A stretch of 53,964 nt of DNA from Chloroflexota bacterium (GTDB lineage: Bacteria; Chloroflexota; Anaerolineae; UBA4142). Location of the stretch: contig JACQYF010000044.1 in NCBI GenBank assembly GCA_016208315.1, positions 1 to 53,964 of the forward strand, in the 5' to 3' direction. Numbering within the stretch: position 1 is the stretch's first letter; every line of letters starts with the position of its first letter. Positions 40,807 through 50,113 of this stretch are shown here, piece by piece. Below the pieces are notes generated by a model, which made no database searches, was not told where the DNA came from, and was given only the letters and a program-made list of their open reading frames with translations. The position numbers were made by a program, and so were the translations under genes.

Positions 40807-42328
40807 GCGCAACCTCCGCGCCGGTCATCCAGTAGCCGATTTCGGATGTGCTCGTCTCCTGGGGTCTACATTCGCCGACGATCTTGCCGCGATACAATAC
40901 GATCAGCCGGTCGCTCAAGGCAAACAATTGACCGAGGTCCTCAGAGATCAACAAAACTCCAGCGCCGGCTTCTCGCGCGGCGACGAGCAAGCGTTCGGCG
41001 GCATTCGTGCTGGGCACATCAAGGCCGCGGGTGGGATAGAGGGCGATGATCAACTTGGGGTTCAGCCCTAATTCGCGGGCGAGGACGAAACGCTGGACAT
41101 TGCCGCCCGACAAGGCGCGTACGGGCATGTAGACGACCGGCGCCGGCACGTCCAGTTTTCTGTACGAGTCCTCAACGTCTTGCTGCACCGCCTGCCAATC
41201 AAGAGCGAAACCGCCTTTCCGAATATAGCGAGGTAGATTGCCGAGCGCCATGTTTTCACGAATCGGCAAAAAGGGCACGGTCGCCATGCCGAGCGGATTT
41301 TCCGGAATGAACGCGACCCCGCTCGCACGAACCTGGCTCACCGACCAGTGCGTCGCCTCGTGCCCATCCAGGAATTTCTGTCCTGTGACGCACGATTCCA
41401 GACCCAGGACGACGTCGCCCAGTTCTTTCTGTCCATTACCGGAAACGCCCGCGATGCCGACAATCTCGCCGGGCATGACACGCAAGTTGATCTCTTTCAG
41501 ACTCACGGCGGCGCCCTCGCCGCGTGTCTTTAGCTGTCGCAGCTCCAGCCGGGCGGGTCCAGCGTGCCGGCTAGTCGTTTGTCGAGCGCGCACCTGCTCC
41601 GGGATGGCCGTGTCGAACATCAGAGAAACGAGACGATCTTCGCTGGCGTCCGCGCGAACGAGAGTGCCAGCCACCTTTCCCTTGCGCATGACCGTGATCC
41701 GATCGGCGCAGGCGAGGACCTCGCGCAACTTGTGCGTGATAAACACGATGGCGTAGCCGTCTTGCTTCAGTTTCTCGAAAACTCGGAACAGCCCTTGCGC
41801 TTCGTGGTCGGCCAGCACCTTGGTCGGTTCGTCGAGAATCAGGATGCGCGAATCCGCGAGTAGTAGCTTGAGCACTTCGACTTTTTGCTGCGCGCCGATG
41901 GCGAGTTCGCCGACCGTGGCCCAGGGATCAATGGAAAATTGATAGCGTTCGGCGATCTCGCGGATCTTGAGCGCGATCTGATGATGCTGGAGGGTTACAC
42001 CCAAAGCAGGGAGAAAGAGCGCGACATTCTCGACCACGTTCATCGCCGGGATGAGCGTGAATTCCTGAAAGACCATGCCGATACGCAAGCGGCGCGCAGC
42101 ATGGGGCGAGCGAATCTGGACCGGTTGACCGTCTATGCAGATCTCGCCGGCGTCCGCATGGTAAAAGCCATACAGGATTTTCATCAGTGTGCTTTTACCC
42201 GCGCCGTTTTCGCCGAGGAGCGCGTGTACCTCGCCGCCGTAAAGATCGAGCGCGACTTGATCGTTCGCGATCACGCCGGGGAAGGACTTGACAATGCCGC
42301 GCAGGGTCAGCAGCGGAGAGTTTGCCAT
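40790..42328 (-). CDS. ABC importer ATPase with two nucleotide-binding domains
   Basis: A 512-residue protein with tandem ABC domains of the sugar/nucleoside class. Domain 1 has Walker A GENGAGKST, a signature-like segment (ELAIGAQQKVEVLKLLL) and Walker B ILILDEPT. Domain 2 has a degenerate Walker A (GVSGNGQKE), the signature LSGGNVQRFVLARELG, and LIALYPTRGLD. Such split activity is normal in this class. It is the first transporter gene after pucR. Confidence 0.94.
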   Translation of the reverse strand: MANSPLLTLRGIVKSFPGVIANDQVALDLYGGEVHALLGENGAGKSTLMKILYGFYHADAGEICIDGQPVQIRSPHAARRLRIGMVFQEFTLIPAMNVVENVALFLPALGVTLQHHQIALKIREIAERYQFSIDPWATVGELAIGAQQKVEVLKLLLADSRILILDEPTKVLADHEAQGLFRVFEKLKQDGYAIVFITHKLREVLACADRITVMRKGKVAGTLVRADASEDRLVSLMFDTAIPEQVRARQTTSRHAGPARLELRQLKTRGEGAAVSLKEINLRVMPGEIVGIAGVSGNGQKELGDVVLGLESCVTGQKFLDGHEATHWSVSQVRASGVAFIPENPLGMATVPFLPIRENMALGNLPRYIRKGGFALDWQAVQQDVEDSYRKLDVPAPVVYMPVRALSGGNVQRFVLARELGLNPKLIIALYPTRGLDVPSTNAAERLLVAAREAGAGVLLISEDLGQLFALSDRLIVLYRGKIVGECRPQETSTSEIGYWMTGAEVAHGATN

Positions 42329-42420
42329 AGTCTCACTCTACGCCGGATCGCGCATTTTGTGAATGGCAATCGTTGCCAATTCTCGGAGGATGATTTGTGG
42401 AGAGTTGACGAACGGCATGG

Positions 42421-42455
42421 AGATTATGAATTGGAGATTAGAGATTGCAGATGCA
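42421..42455 (-). repeat. GGAGATTAGAGATT repeat at the end of pucR
   Basis: Copies of the GGAGATT word family overlap the last codons of pucR (SLISNS) and reach the stop. The same words form the long insert in fdrA. Confidence 0.55.
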
Positions 42456-44124
42456 GCGCAACCTCGACCGTGAGCCGCTGGTGGGGATGATCGAGCGCGT
42501 CGCCGAGGAGTTCGCGGATGCGGTCGAGCCGATAGCGCAGGGTGTTGTAGTGGATATTCAGCACTTTGGCCGCCTGCGCCAAATTCTGGTTCTGTTCGAG
42601 AAAGACGCGGAGGGTTTCAGTCAACTGCGTGCCGTTCTGTTTATCGTAGGCGAGGACGGTTCCAATCGTATCCTGACAGAACCGCTCGATGCTGGCGGGC
42701 GATTCGGCGAGCGAAACGATACGAAAAATCCCGAGGTCCTCATAGTGGGTGGCGACCGCGCACGGTTCGTGTCGAAAGATGCGACCAATCTGCAGACTCT
42801 GCCGCGCGCAGTCGTAGGATTGGCGAAAGTCTTCAAGTTGATCACCGGCGCTGCTGATTCCCATCGAGACCGTGTACGGCGCGTTTTCTTGCGCGATCCG
42901 CTTGCAGATGTCTCCCAAGTCTAGAGTGAGCGCGTGCCTGGCTCCCGATAGTTCGTGCGTCTGCAAGGGATAGAAAATCACCAGGCGGGGGCCCTCGTAC
43001 CAAAAGACCGCATCGGGACGCCGCGCGCGCAGATAGCGCATGGCGAGGTGCAGACTGGTGTCGAATTGGCTCTGCTCCATCTGCTCGGCGCGGGGCAGCA
43101 GCGTCCCGGGAGGCAGATCGGGACCGACGAGGATCACCGCGTAGGGAGGATTGAGACGCAGACCCAAATCACGCGCGAGAACGATGGCGCGTTCGCGGGC
43201 CGAGGGTTCCTTCGAGAGGAGTCCGTCGAGAGTCTCTTTGCGGAAACGCTGCTCCACGCCTTCCGTCGAGCGTCGTTCCATCATCTTGAGCGCCGTCACC
43301 GTCGAGCCGTGCTCAATTGCCATCAACTCAACCGACGACTGCGGCAACACGAGCGCGCCCCACACGATGATTTGCCCCAACACCATCGCCCCGACTTTGA
43401 CGGGGCAGACGATGTGTTCGATGTCTCCTTCGGGCGATTTCGCCACCATCCGCTTGGCCGTGCTGCCCGGGAGTTGGCTCACCACCTCGGGCTTGTACCG
43501 GTCGCTGATGTAACTATCGCCGCCTGGCTCGTCGCGAACAAAAAGCTTTGGAAGGCGCATCTGGTCAATGACAAATCCGTTCCCCAGCACGCGGCGAAAC
43601 CGATCTACGATCGAGACGGGGTGTTTGACCAGTTGCGCGATCCCTTGCGCGATGTCGGAATAGCCGCCGCCGCTGAGAACGAGGTCAATGAATTGGCGGT
43701 GAATATTGCCGGATTGAATCAGCTCATTCGCCTGCAGCGCGAGGAGTTTGCTCGTGAGCGGTTGGATGATGTCAATGAAGGACACGTTGTGCGGAAGCTG
43801 GATGAGGGGAAATCCCAGTTCGTTTGCCGCGTCAATCATGCAGCGCGGAAACTCGTTGATGTACGCGAGCGGGTTGACGGCCAGGCCGGCGAGTTGCTTT
43901 TCGTGGAGGCGGGGAATCAAATACTCGATTTCGGCGGCGCGGTCACGCAACGGGTACAACGTGGTCACGAGCAGTTCGCCCGGATGCACCCACTGGACGA
44001 TATCAGGCACTTCCATGACGTTGACGAACTGGACGATATTATCGAGACCCCGTTCACCCGCCACAACGCGCGATTGGCGCAGCGGTTCAATCGTATTGAG
44101 TGCTTCGCGCAAGGTGAGTGGCAT
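42424..44124 (-). CDS. PucR-family transcriptional regulator
   Basis: A 566-residue regulator. The N-terminal PucR domain (MPLTLREALNTIEPLRQSRV, VNVMEVPDIVQWVHPGELLV, LIPRLHEKQLAGLAVN) is followed by a middle GAF-like/CdaR-type region and a C-terminal HTH_30 (LAQAAKVLNIHYNTLRYRLD RIRELLG). PucR regulators control purine and allantoin catabolism. It lies directly upstream of the BMP-type importer and FdrA/YlbE genes on the same strand. A consensus-like promoter precedes it. Confidence 0.92.
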   Translation of the reverse strand: MPLTLREALNTIEPLRQSRVVAGERGLDNIVQFVNVMEVPDIVQWVHPGELLVTTLYPLRDRAAEIEYLIPRLHEKQLAGLAVNPLAYINEFPRCMIDAANELGFPLIQLPHNVSFIDIIQPLTSKLLALQANELIQSGNIHRQFIDLVLSGGGYSDIAQGIAQLVKHPVSIVDRFRRVLGNGFVIDQMRLPKLFVRDEPGGDSYISDRYKPEVVSQLPGSTAKRMVAKSPEGDIEHIVCPVKVGAMVLGQIIVWGALVLPQSSVELMAIEHGSTVTALKMMERRSTEGVEQRFRKETLDGLLSKEPSARERAIVLARDLGLRLNPPYAVILVGPDLPPGTLLPRAEQMEQSQFDTSLHLAMRYLRARRPDAVFWYEGPRLVIFYPLQTHELSGARHALTLDLGDICKRIAQENAPYTVSMGISSAGDQLEDFRQSYDCARQSLQIGRIFRHEPCAVATHYEDLGIFRIVSLAESPASIERFCQDTIGTVLAYDKQNGTQLTETLRVFLEQNQNLAQAAKVLNIHYNTLRYRLDRIRELLGDALDHPHQRLTVEVALHLQSLISNS

Positions 44125-44150
44125 AGCGTTGGCTTTCCATGTCTGCTTTT

Positions 44151-44179
44151 ATTATATCGTCGGATGTACCGAGAGTCAA
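44151..44179 (-). promoter_or_regulatory. Sigma70-type promoter of pucR
   Basis: TTGACT (44179-44174), 17 bp and TATAAT (44156-44151) stand 26 bases upstream of the pucR start. The match is nearly consensus. Confidence 0.8.
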
Positions 44180-44271
44180 AGCGCAGAGCGGCGACGAATA
44201 TCACCGGAATTTTGCCAGCCAGCACGCGATGCCCGTCGCTCCCGCTCTGGGAGCGAATTGAGCGCGAAATC

Positions 44272-45618
44272 TTAATTCTTGCAGAGGACCGTGCAGAGCG
44301 ATCGAACATTACCGAGTGTGTCAAGACGGTTGAGTAGCTCGCGAGCGCGATTCACTCCCTCAATGCCGAGGCGGGATTCGCCAAACGCTCGGAGCTTGGC
44401 GAGAACATCGTCGTACGTCAGTGGGTCGCGCGGGTCGCCCTTGGGGAATGCGCGCCCCCCCGTAAGTTCCTCACCGTTCGCGGTGACGATGGTCACGATC
44501 GCTCCGTCCGTCTCAACGGTCTGATCAATCGCGACGTCCACGCGCGACTGTGCGAAATCGGCGATCTGCTGATCCGCGAGGTGCGCGGCGTCGAATTGCT
44601 CCAGCCAGCACGCGCGATCGCGCAAGACGACCGCGGTCACATATCGAGCCGACAGCATTGCGCTCAGGCGATTTTGCCAGCCCATCGTCCCGTTCATCTT
44701 GTACGATACTTCGGGCAACCCGATCTGAACCTTGCGGACATCTCCTGGGCGCAGGTCGTGGCGTTCGATAAGAGCCATCAGCGCGCCGACCATCGCCTGG
44801 AGCGCGGCTGCCGTCGGCCACAGACGCAGCGAGATATTCTCCAGTTCCCAGCGTTCACCCAGGTCGGCGATCACCACGTCCGGATCGCCGCCGTCGCTCA
44901 TCGCGTTTAACAACCCACCATCGCGATGAGTGAGAATGTCGCCCGTCGTTTTGAAATCTTCTGCCGCTAAAAGTCCTGCGGTGAGTCCGGCTAATGCGCC
45001 GTGCGCTTGATGGAATTTAACCGCCGCGGTGCCAAAGGTTGCGAATGTGCCCGACGCCTGGCTGCCCGCGAGTCCCAGCGCGTGCCGCAACTGATCGGCG
45101 TTCAAGCCGACAAGTTTGCCAACCGCCGCCGCGCCTCCAAAGGGTCCAATGACGCCGGGCGAGTGCCATCCTCGCGCGCGGAAGGCAGAGTAGTGCAAAC
45201 CGAGACCTACGCGCACGGTCGTCTCCAAACCCGCGGCGACGGCGAGTAGCAGTTGCTCGCCGCTCGCGCCGATTCGTTCCGCAATGGCAAGGGCCGGCGG
45301 GATAACTTGTGGGGTGACGTGGCACAACGCCGGACGATACACGTCGCACGCGCTGACCGCGGTGATGAGGTACGCGTTGAGAACGACTGCGCCCGCGGGC
45401 GACAATGCCGTTCCGCCGATTACGGTTGACGCGCCGGCACTGCCCAGCTGCTCCGCCAGTCGCATGATAGATCGCGTCTCGTCGGCCTGCCACCCCGCCA
45501 GCGCGTTCGCAATCGCATCCACCACGATCAGATGCACGCGGCGACGGACGCGCTCTGGAATATCAGAGTATTTCAGATCGAAGATGAACTCGGAGAGAGG
45601 CCCGGTCGGGTCAGTCAT
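44272..45618 (-). CDS. MmgE/PrpD family protein
   Basis: A 448-residue member of the 2-methylcitrate dehydratase/itaconate-decarboxylase-like superfamily. Family features are LIVVDAIANALAGW, HVTPQVIPPALAIAERIGA, RGWHSPGVIGPFGGAAAVGKL and LGLAGSQASGTFATFGTAAVKFHQAHGA. Members act on small carboxylic acids, but many in catabolic islands have unknown substrates. No other methylcitrate gene is near. It lies between pucR and the luciferase-like gene on the same strand. Confidence 0.9.
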   Translation of the reverse strand: MTDPTGPLSEFIFDLKYSDIPERVRRRVHLIVVDAIANALAGWQADETRSIMRLAEQLGSAGASTVIGGTALSPAGAVVLNAYLITAVSACDVYRPALCHVTPQVIPPALAIAERIGASGEQLLLAVAAGLETTVRVGLGLHYSAFRARGWHSPGVIGPFGGAAAVGKLVGLNADQLRHALGLAGSQASGTFATFGTAAVKFHQAHGALAGLTAGLLAAEDFKTTGDILTHRDGGLLNAMSDGGDPDVVIADLGERWELENISLRLWPTAAALQAMVGALMALIERHDLRPGDVRKVQIGLPEVSYKMNGTMGWQNRLSAMLSARYVTAVVLRDRACWLEQFDAAHLADQQIADFAQSRVDVAIDQTVETDGAIVTIVTANGEELTGGRAFPKGDPRDPLTYDDVLAKLRAFGESRLGIEGVNRARELLNRLDTLGNVRSLCTVLCKN

Positions 45619-45697
45619 CGGAGAAATCCTCCGCGAATGTCTTTGTCATTGCGAGAATTCCATACCCGTCGGCGGGAATACCGCAAAAGGAGAAACG

Positions 45698-45790
45698 TTC
45701 GTAGTACGACACGGAGCGCCTTTTGCGGAGTGTCGTCCGGCACGGTGAAGCACGCGACTCCGCAAACTGCGCTACGTCGCTGATTACGAA
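45698..45790. repeat. ~90-bp imperfect palindrome, copy A
   Basis: The ends TTCGTAGTACGAC and CGTCGCTGATTACGAA are largely complementary, and the inner GGAGTGTCGT matches the complement of ACGCGACTCC. It closely resembles the element at 51309-51397. The gap 45619-45814 holds this element and no gene. Confidence 0.75.
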
Positions 45791-45814
45791 CCAACACCAA
45801 GTTTCTGAGCAGGA

Positions 45815-46723
45815 TTAGCGAGATTCGCGGACAATTTCCGCCACCACCTCGGACGCGAACCACTCGACCGCGGCGGTCACTTTCTCCGGCGTGTGTCCCT
45901 CGAAGAGCAGCGCGATGTGCTGCACACCCAGTTCGCGGAACGCGCGTAGGTCTGCCAGCATGTCGTCGGGCGTGCCGACGAGCGCGTAAACGGGACCCGG
46001 GGCGCGTCCGGGCTTGACGCGCGTGCGAATGGACAGCGTGGGCATGGGCCGTCCTGCGGCTTTTGCTTCCGCGCGGATGATGGGCAAGCGCGGGCGGAGA
46101 TTGTCGGGTCCTGTCTGACTTGCGTGATAGCCGTCGCTGATTCGCCCGGCGCGGCGATAAGCCGCCTCGCTTCGTCCACCCGTCCAGATCGGAAGGCGCT
46201 CACCTTGAGCAGGCAAGGGGCCGAATGCGAAATCGGTCAGGTGGTGGAAGCGTCCCTCGAATGGCTCCCGTTTTCCGGCCCAGAGATGACGCCAAAGGTG
46301 GATCGCTTCTTCCAGATAGGCCCCGCGTTGACGAAACCGGTCAGTGCTTCCAAGATTCGCGTACTCGGGTTTGTCCTCTTCGTCGCCGATCCCCAGCGCG
46401 ACGGTCAGGCGGCCGTGCGTGAGCGCGTCCAAAGTCGCCAATTCTTTGGCGAGCAAGGGCGCGTTATTCCGCATCGGCACGCAGATCGCGCTCGTGCCAA
46501 GCCGCAGCCCAGGGAATCGTCCGCCGATATAAGCCAGCGTCGTGATGGCCTCGAAAATATACGCGTACTCTTCGTCGTCACCGAGGGGACCGCGACCGGG
46601 AAGGATGTGGTCGGTCGTCCAAACCGTGGACCATCCGAACCTCTGCGCGACCTCGGCCGCGGCTTGAATCCCCTCGACCGTCACGCCGCGCGGCATCGTC
46701 GGCAGCACCAAGCCAAAATCCAT
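45815..46723 (-). CDS. Luciferase-like (LLM) flavin- or F420-dependent oxidoreductase
   Basis: A 302-residue TIM-barrel oxidoreductase. Signature segments are MDFGLVLPTM at the N-terminus, FGWSTVWTTDHILPG, LRLGTSAICVPMRNNAPLLAKELATLDALTHGR with LTVALGIGDEE, and PIWTGGRSEAAYRRAGRISDGY. F420- or FMN-dependent reductases and monooxygenases share this pattern. The substrate is unknown; the importer and UbiD-like genes suggest an aromatic or heterocyclic compound. The ATG at 46723 is preferred over an earlier GTG. Confidence 0.88.
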   Translation of the reverse strand: MDFGLVLPTMPRGVTVEGIQAAAEVAQRFGWSTVWTTDHILPGRGPLGDDEEYAYIFEAITTLAYIGGRFPGLRLGTSAICVPMRNNAPLLAKELATLDALTHGRLTVALGIGDEEDKPEYANLGSTDRFRQRGAYLEEAIHLWRHLWAGKREPFEGRFHHLTDFAFGPLPAQGERLPIWTGGRSEAAYRRAGRISDGYHASQTGPDNLRPRLPIIRAEAKAAGRPMPTLSIRTRVKPGRAPGPVYALVGTPDDMLADLRAFRELGVQHIALLFEGHTPEKVTAAVEWFASEVVAEIVRESR

Positions 46724-46727
46724 TCTT

Positions 46728-47621
46728 CTATCCCTCTCCACCCTTGAGCACGAACGCGTCCCCTTCGTTCATCAGTTGCATCACGCGCCGGTACCGTTCG
46801 AGGGCGGTGGCAGGCGTTGCGGCGACCACTGCGTTGAGCAGCGCGTTCGCCAATGCCAGTGCGGGAACGTGCGAATTCTGCGTGCTCATGCCCGAACTGA
46901 ATGCAGGGAGCACGATGTTCACTAACTGTCCCACGGGCGAGATCGGCGAATCCGTGATGGCAACGACCGTTGCGCCTTGCGATTTCGCTTGGCGCACGAT
47001 TCGCAACGTGCTTGACGCATACGGCGGGAATGTGAACACCACGAGTACATCCTCGCCAATGAGTTGGAGCACGACGGCCGCAGCATCCGCCTCGCTAGGT
47101 CCCAATAGGAACGTATCTCCGCGAATGCGGCTCAGGGCCAAGGACATATAGTGAGCGATACCATAAGAGGAAAAGCCGCCCGCGAGAAACACGCGGCGCG
47201 CACGCACCAGCGCATCAACCGCCCGCGTCAATTCATCTGTGTTCAGCCGACTGATGGTGCGTCGAAGGATATCCAGGTCGTGCTCAAATGACTTGGCAAA
47301 GACCGTGCCTCCCAGGTGAGCGGTCAGGGCTTGCGTGCCCTCGACGTCCGTTGTGTCGCGCTTTGACAATTGCGCGCGCACTCGCTCGCGGACGCGGTCC
47401 TGAAGGTCGTTGTAACCGTCCAGCCCAAGCCGGTATGCAAAGCGCACGATGGTCGAAGGGTTCAGCCCAAGCTTACTCCCAAATTGGTCAACCGTCGCGA
47501 ACGCGACAAAATCCGGGTCTTCGACAATGGCTTCGGCAATGCGTTTCTGCGAGTCGGTCAACTCGTCGTATCGTTTGCGCAGCTGTTCGATTACGTCTGC
47601 GGACGTTTGGTTGGTATTCAT
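46728..47621 (-). CDS. RpiR-family regulator with SIS domain
   Basis: A 297-residue regulator. The N-terminal HTH_6 (LTDSQKRIAEAIVEDPDFVA, VDQFGSKLGLNPSTIVRFAY) is followed by a SIS sugar-phosphate-binding domain (RRVFLAGGFSSYGIAHYMSL, VLVVFTFPPYASSTLRIVRQ, TVVAITDSPISPVGQL). Ligands of this family are phosphosugars or related acids. The start overlaps the permease stop as TAATG, so it is co-expressed with the taurine-type importer. Confidence 0.92.
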   Translation of the reverse strand: MNTNQTSADVIEQLRKRYDELTDSQKRIAEAIVEDPDFVAFATVDQFGSKLGLNPSTIVRFAYRLGLDGYNDLQDRVRERVRAQLSKRDTTDVEGTQALTAHLGGTVFAKSFEHDLDILRRTISRLNTDELTRAVDALVRARRVFLAGGFSSYGIAHYMSLALSRIRGDTFLLGPSEADAAAVVLQLIGEDVLVVFTFPPYASSTLRIVRQAKSQGATVVAITDSPISPVGQLVNIVLPAFSSGMSTQNSHVPALALANALLNAVVAATPATALERYRRVMQLMNEGDAFVLKGGEG

Positions 47622-48454
47622 TAAGCTTGCTCCGGTTGCTGCCACGGCGCGAGGCGCGCCTGGAGATAGCTGCTCAGCCCCTGGATCGCGACCGCCACGC
47701 ACATGATGATCAGGATGGACACCAGCATATCGGCGGTGCGAAACTGGTTGGCATAGTTCAGGATTTTTCCGCCGACCCCGGTCAAAGTCGCCGTCATTTC
47801 CGCGACGACGACCCCGACCCACGCGGAGGAGAAGGCCTGGCGCGCCCCGGCAAAGATATACGGCAAGGACGATGGCAGCACGATGGTCCACAGCTTTTGG
47901 CGCTCCGACGCGCAGAACGCGTGTCCCGTGTCCAGCAGTTCGGGGCTGACGTTCTTGACGCCGGTCATCGTGTTGATGATCGCGGGGAAAACGGCCGAGA
48001 CGACGACGTATGCCAGTCGGAATTTGAGCTCAAATCCAAGCCAGATCACCAACAGCGGAACGACGGAAACATGTGGGAGCGCGTACAGGAACGACACGTA
48101 CGGATCGGCAACGTGCTCGATGGCTCTCACTCGCCCCATCATAATGCCCATCGGCACGCCAATCGCCATGGACAATGCAAAGCCCCCGAAGAGCGTTATC
48201 AGACTGTCCGCGATCGCGCCCCAGATCGTCCCCTGCACGAACGCCTGTTGGTAGAACGCGACGGCGATTTCCGACGGCGGCGCGAGCAGCGCGCGATTCA
48301 GTCCTGAGGCATACCACTGCCAGACGGCCAGCAGACCGGCCAAGGTAGCCAAGCGCACGGCCCACACGCCGACCGAAGTATACAACCAGGGTCGAGACCT
48401 CGCCGCGACGCGACGCGTCGTTCCGGTTGCGGATAACGACTTGCCTACAGCCAT
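47621..48454 (-). CDS. ABC importer permease, taurine/nitrate type (first)
   Basis: A 277-residue permease of the SsuC/TauC class. Six helices are visible, with the conserved segments LITLFGGFALSMAIGVPMGIMMG, YALPHVSVVPLLVIWLGFELKF and VGVVVAEMTATLTGVGGKIL. It is a distinct paralogue of the next permease. The ATG at 48454 follows GAGGTAAAG. Confidence 0.9.
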   Translation of the reverse strand: MAVGKSLSATGTTRRVAARSRPWLYTSVGVWAVRLATLAGLLAVWQWYASGLNRALLAPPSEIAVAFYQQAFVQGTIWGAIADSLITLFGGFALSMAIGVPMGIMMGRVRAIEHVADPYVSFLYALPHVSVVPLLVIWLGFELKFRLAYVVVSAVFPAIINTMTGVKNVSPELLDTGHAFCASERQKLWTIVLPSSLPYIFAGARQAFSSAWVGVVVAEMTATLTGVGGKILNYANQFRTADMLVSILIIMCVAVAIQGLSSYLQARLAPWQQPEQA

Positions 48455-48459
48455 ATGCT

Positions 48460-49251
48460 TTACCTCTTCGCCTTGGCCCACAGCCACGGCATGGTCGTTC
48501 GTCGCTCGGCCCAGCGGACCACCGCGGCCAACCCGATGCTCAACAGGCCGAGGAGAATGATCGGCACGAACATCTCGGCCATTTGGAGTGCCTTGGCATT
48601 TTCCTTGATGATGCCGCCAATCCCGCCGGCGGCCACCGTCATCTCCGCGACAATCGCCCCGATGAGCGCCCGCGCAATGCCGATGCGTAGGCCGGCGTAG
48701 ATGTATGGCAGCGAGGCGGGGACGACGATGGTTTTGAGCTGCTGGAATTTCGACGCGGCGAACGCGATTCCGACGTCCAAGAGATCGCGGTCAACCTCTT
48801 TGCCGCCAAGATAGGTGTTGAGAATCACCGGGAATATTCCCGAAACGATGACGACGCCGACGCGCAGGTTGAAATCAACACCCAACCACAAAATCAAAAC
48901 AGGGATCAAAGCCACGCGTGGCGTCGCGTAAAGCGCGGTGATGTACGGCGCAAGACTCAATTCGAGCAGCCTGCTCCGGCTCATGAAAATTCCGATGGGC
49001 ACGCCAAAGAGAACCGAGAGGCCAAAACCGACCGCAAAGCCGTGCAGCGTTTGCACGAACGCGGGCAGCACCTCGCCGGCAAAGGTCTCGACCGCGGCGC
49101 GCAAGATCTCCGTGGGATAGGACGCGATCAATGGCTCGCCGCGCCCCGCCACCTCCCACAGCGCCGCGACGCAGAGGAGCGACAGAATCCGCAGCATCGC
49201 CGGAGAGCCAAGCCGCGCGCGAAGGCGTTGGGGCGTCATCGACGCGATCAT
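48460..49251 (-). CDS. ABC importer permease, taurine/nitrate type (second)
   Basis: A 263-residue permease, same family (VQTLHGFAVGFGLSVLFGVPIGIFM, YATPRVALIPVLILWLGVDFNL, IGAIVAEMTVAAGGIGGIIKEN). The start forms an ATGA overlap with the ATPase stop. Two different permeases in one operon point to a heterodimeric channel, where most SsuC-type systems use a homodimer. Confidence 0.9.
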   Translation of the reverse strand: MIASMTPQRLRARLGSPAMLRILSLLCVAALWEVAGRGEPLIASYPTEILRAAVETFAGEVLPAFVQTLHGFAVGFGLSVLFGVPIGIFMSRSRLLELSLAPYITALYATPRVALIPVLILWLGVDFNLRVGVVIVSGIFPVILNTYLGGKEVDRDLLDVGIAFAASKFQQLKTIVVPASLPYIYAGLRIGIARALIGAIVAEMTVAAGGIGGIIKENAKALQMAEMFVPIILLGLLSIGLAAVVRWAERRTTMPWLWAKAKR

Positions 49252-50018
49252 GCGACCACTTCCGTGCGCTCGAGCTGCTGCTCGAGTAGATTCCAGATCT
49301 GGGACCGGATGCGCGCGTGTTCCGGGTCGGCGCGCCAATCGTACCCGATTCGCGGTCGCGGCACGTTCACGGCGAACTCGGCGATGATGCGACCGGGCCG
49401 CACGCCCATCACGACGACCCGATCCGACAAGTAGATGGCTTCGTCGGTCGAGTGGGTCACGAAAAGCACGGTCAGGTTCTGCTCGACGCAAATCTTTTGC
49501 AACATGCCCTGGAGTTGCTCGCGCGTCAGCGCGTCCAGCGAGCCAAACGGCTCATCCATCAGCAGCACTTTGGGCCGAATCGCGAGCGCGCGAGCCAGCC
49601 CGACGCGCTGGCGCATGCCGCCGGAAAGCTGCCAGGGGAAATAGTCGAGGTGTTTGCCCAGCCCGACCAAGCGCAGATATTCGGCCGCGGTGGCGAGGCG
49701 TGTTTTTTCGGGCACGCCTTGCATTTCCAATCCGTACGCGGCGTTCTTGATCGCGCTCCGCCATGGAAAGAGATTGAAATGCTGAAAGACCATCGCCTTG
49801 TCGCGCGAGGGCCCGGGGCTAGGCCGGTCGTCAACCGAGACGGCGCCGGCATCGGGCTTGAGCAAGCCCGTGATGATGCGTAATGCCGTCGTCTTGCCGC
49901 ACCCGCTCGGCCCGATCAGAGTTACAAATTCCCCGCGGCGCACCTCGAGACTAAAGTCAGCCAGTACCGGGTTCGAGTCGTCGGTATAAGACTTGCGCAA
50001 TCCTTCGATCTTGAGCAT
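49248..50018 (-). CDS. ABC importer ATPase, taurine/nitrate type
   Basis: A 256-residue ATPase of the SsuB/TauB class. Walker A is GPSGCGKTT, the signature is LSGGMRQRVGLARAL, Walker B is VLLMDEPFGSLDA, and the H-loop is VTHST. The Phe after DEP is typical of this class. The C-terminal segment (ADPEHARIRSQIWNLL) is standard. Confidence 0.94.
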   Translation of the reverse strand: MLKIEGLRKSYTDDSNPVLADFSLEVRRGEFVTLIGPSGCGKTTALRIITGLLKPDAGAVSVDDRPSPGPSRDKAMVFQHFNLFPWRSAIKNAAYGLEMQGVPEKTRLATAAEYLRLVGLGKHLDYFPWQLSGGMRQRVGLARALAIRPKVLLMDEPFGSLDALTREQLQGMLQKICVEQNLTVLFVTHSTDEAIYLSDRVVVMGVRPGRIIAEFAVNVPRPRIGYDWRADPEHARIRSQIWNLLEQQLERTEVVA

Positions 50019-50031
50019 AAGATAGCTTTCT

Positions 50032-50113
50032 CCTCACCCCACCTTCCCCCCTCTCCTGATTTGCAGTTCAAAATCAGTAGAGGGGGGAGGGGGATGGGGG
50101 GTAGGGGGTGAGG
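50032..50113. repeat. C-rich/G-rich inverted repeat between SBP and ATPase genes
   Basis: CCCCCCTCT pairs with AGAGGGGGG around an inner CTGATTT/AAATCAG hairpin, and TCACCCC pairs with GGGGTGA further out. The G-rich strand could also form a quadruplex. It may favour high levels of the substrate-binding protein. Confidence 0.75.

Noticed and set aside
42955..44337. Antisense frame opposite pucR
   Set aside because: Shadow frame; the PucR domains are clear on the other strand.
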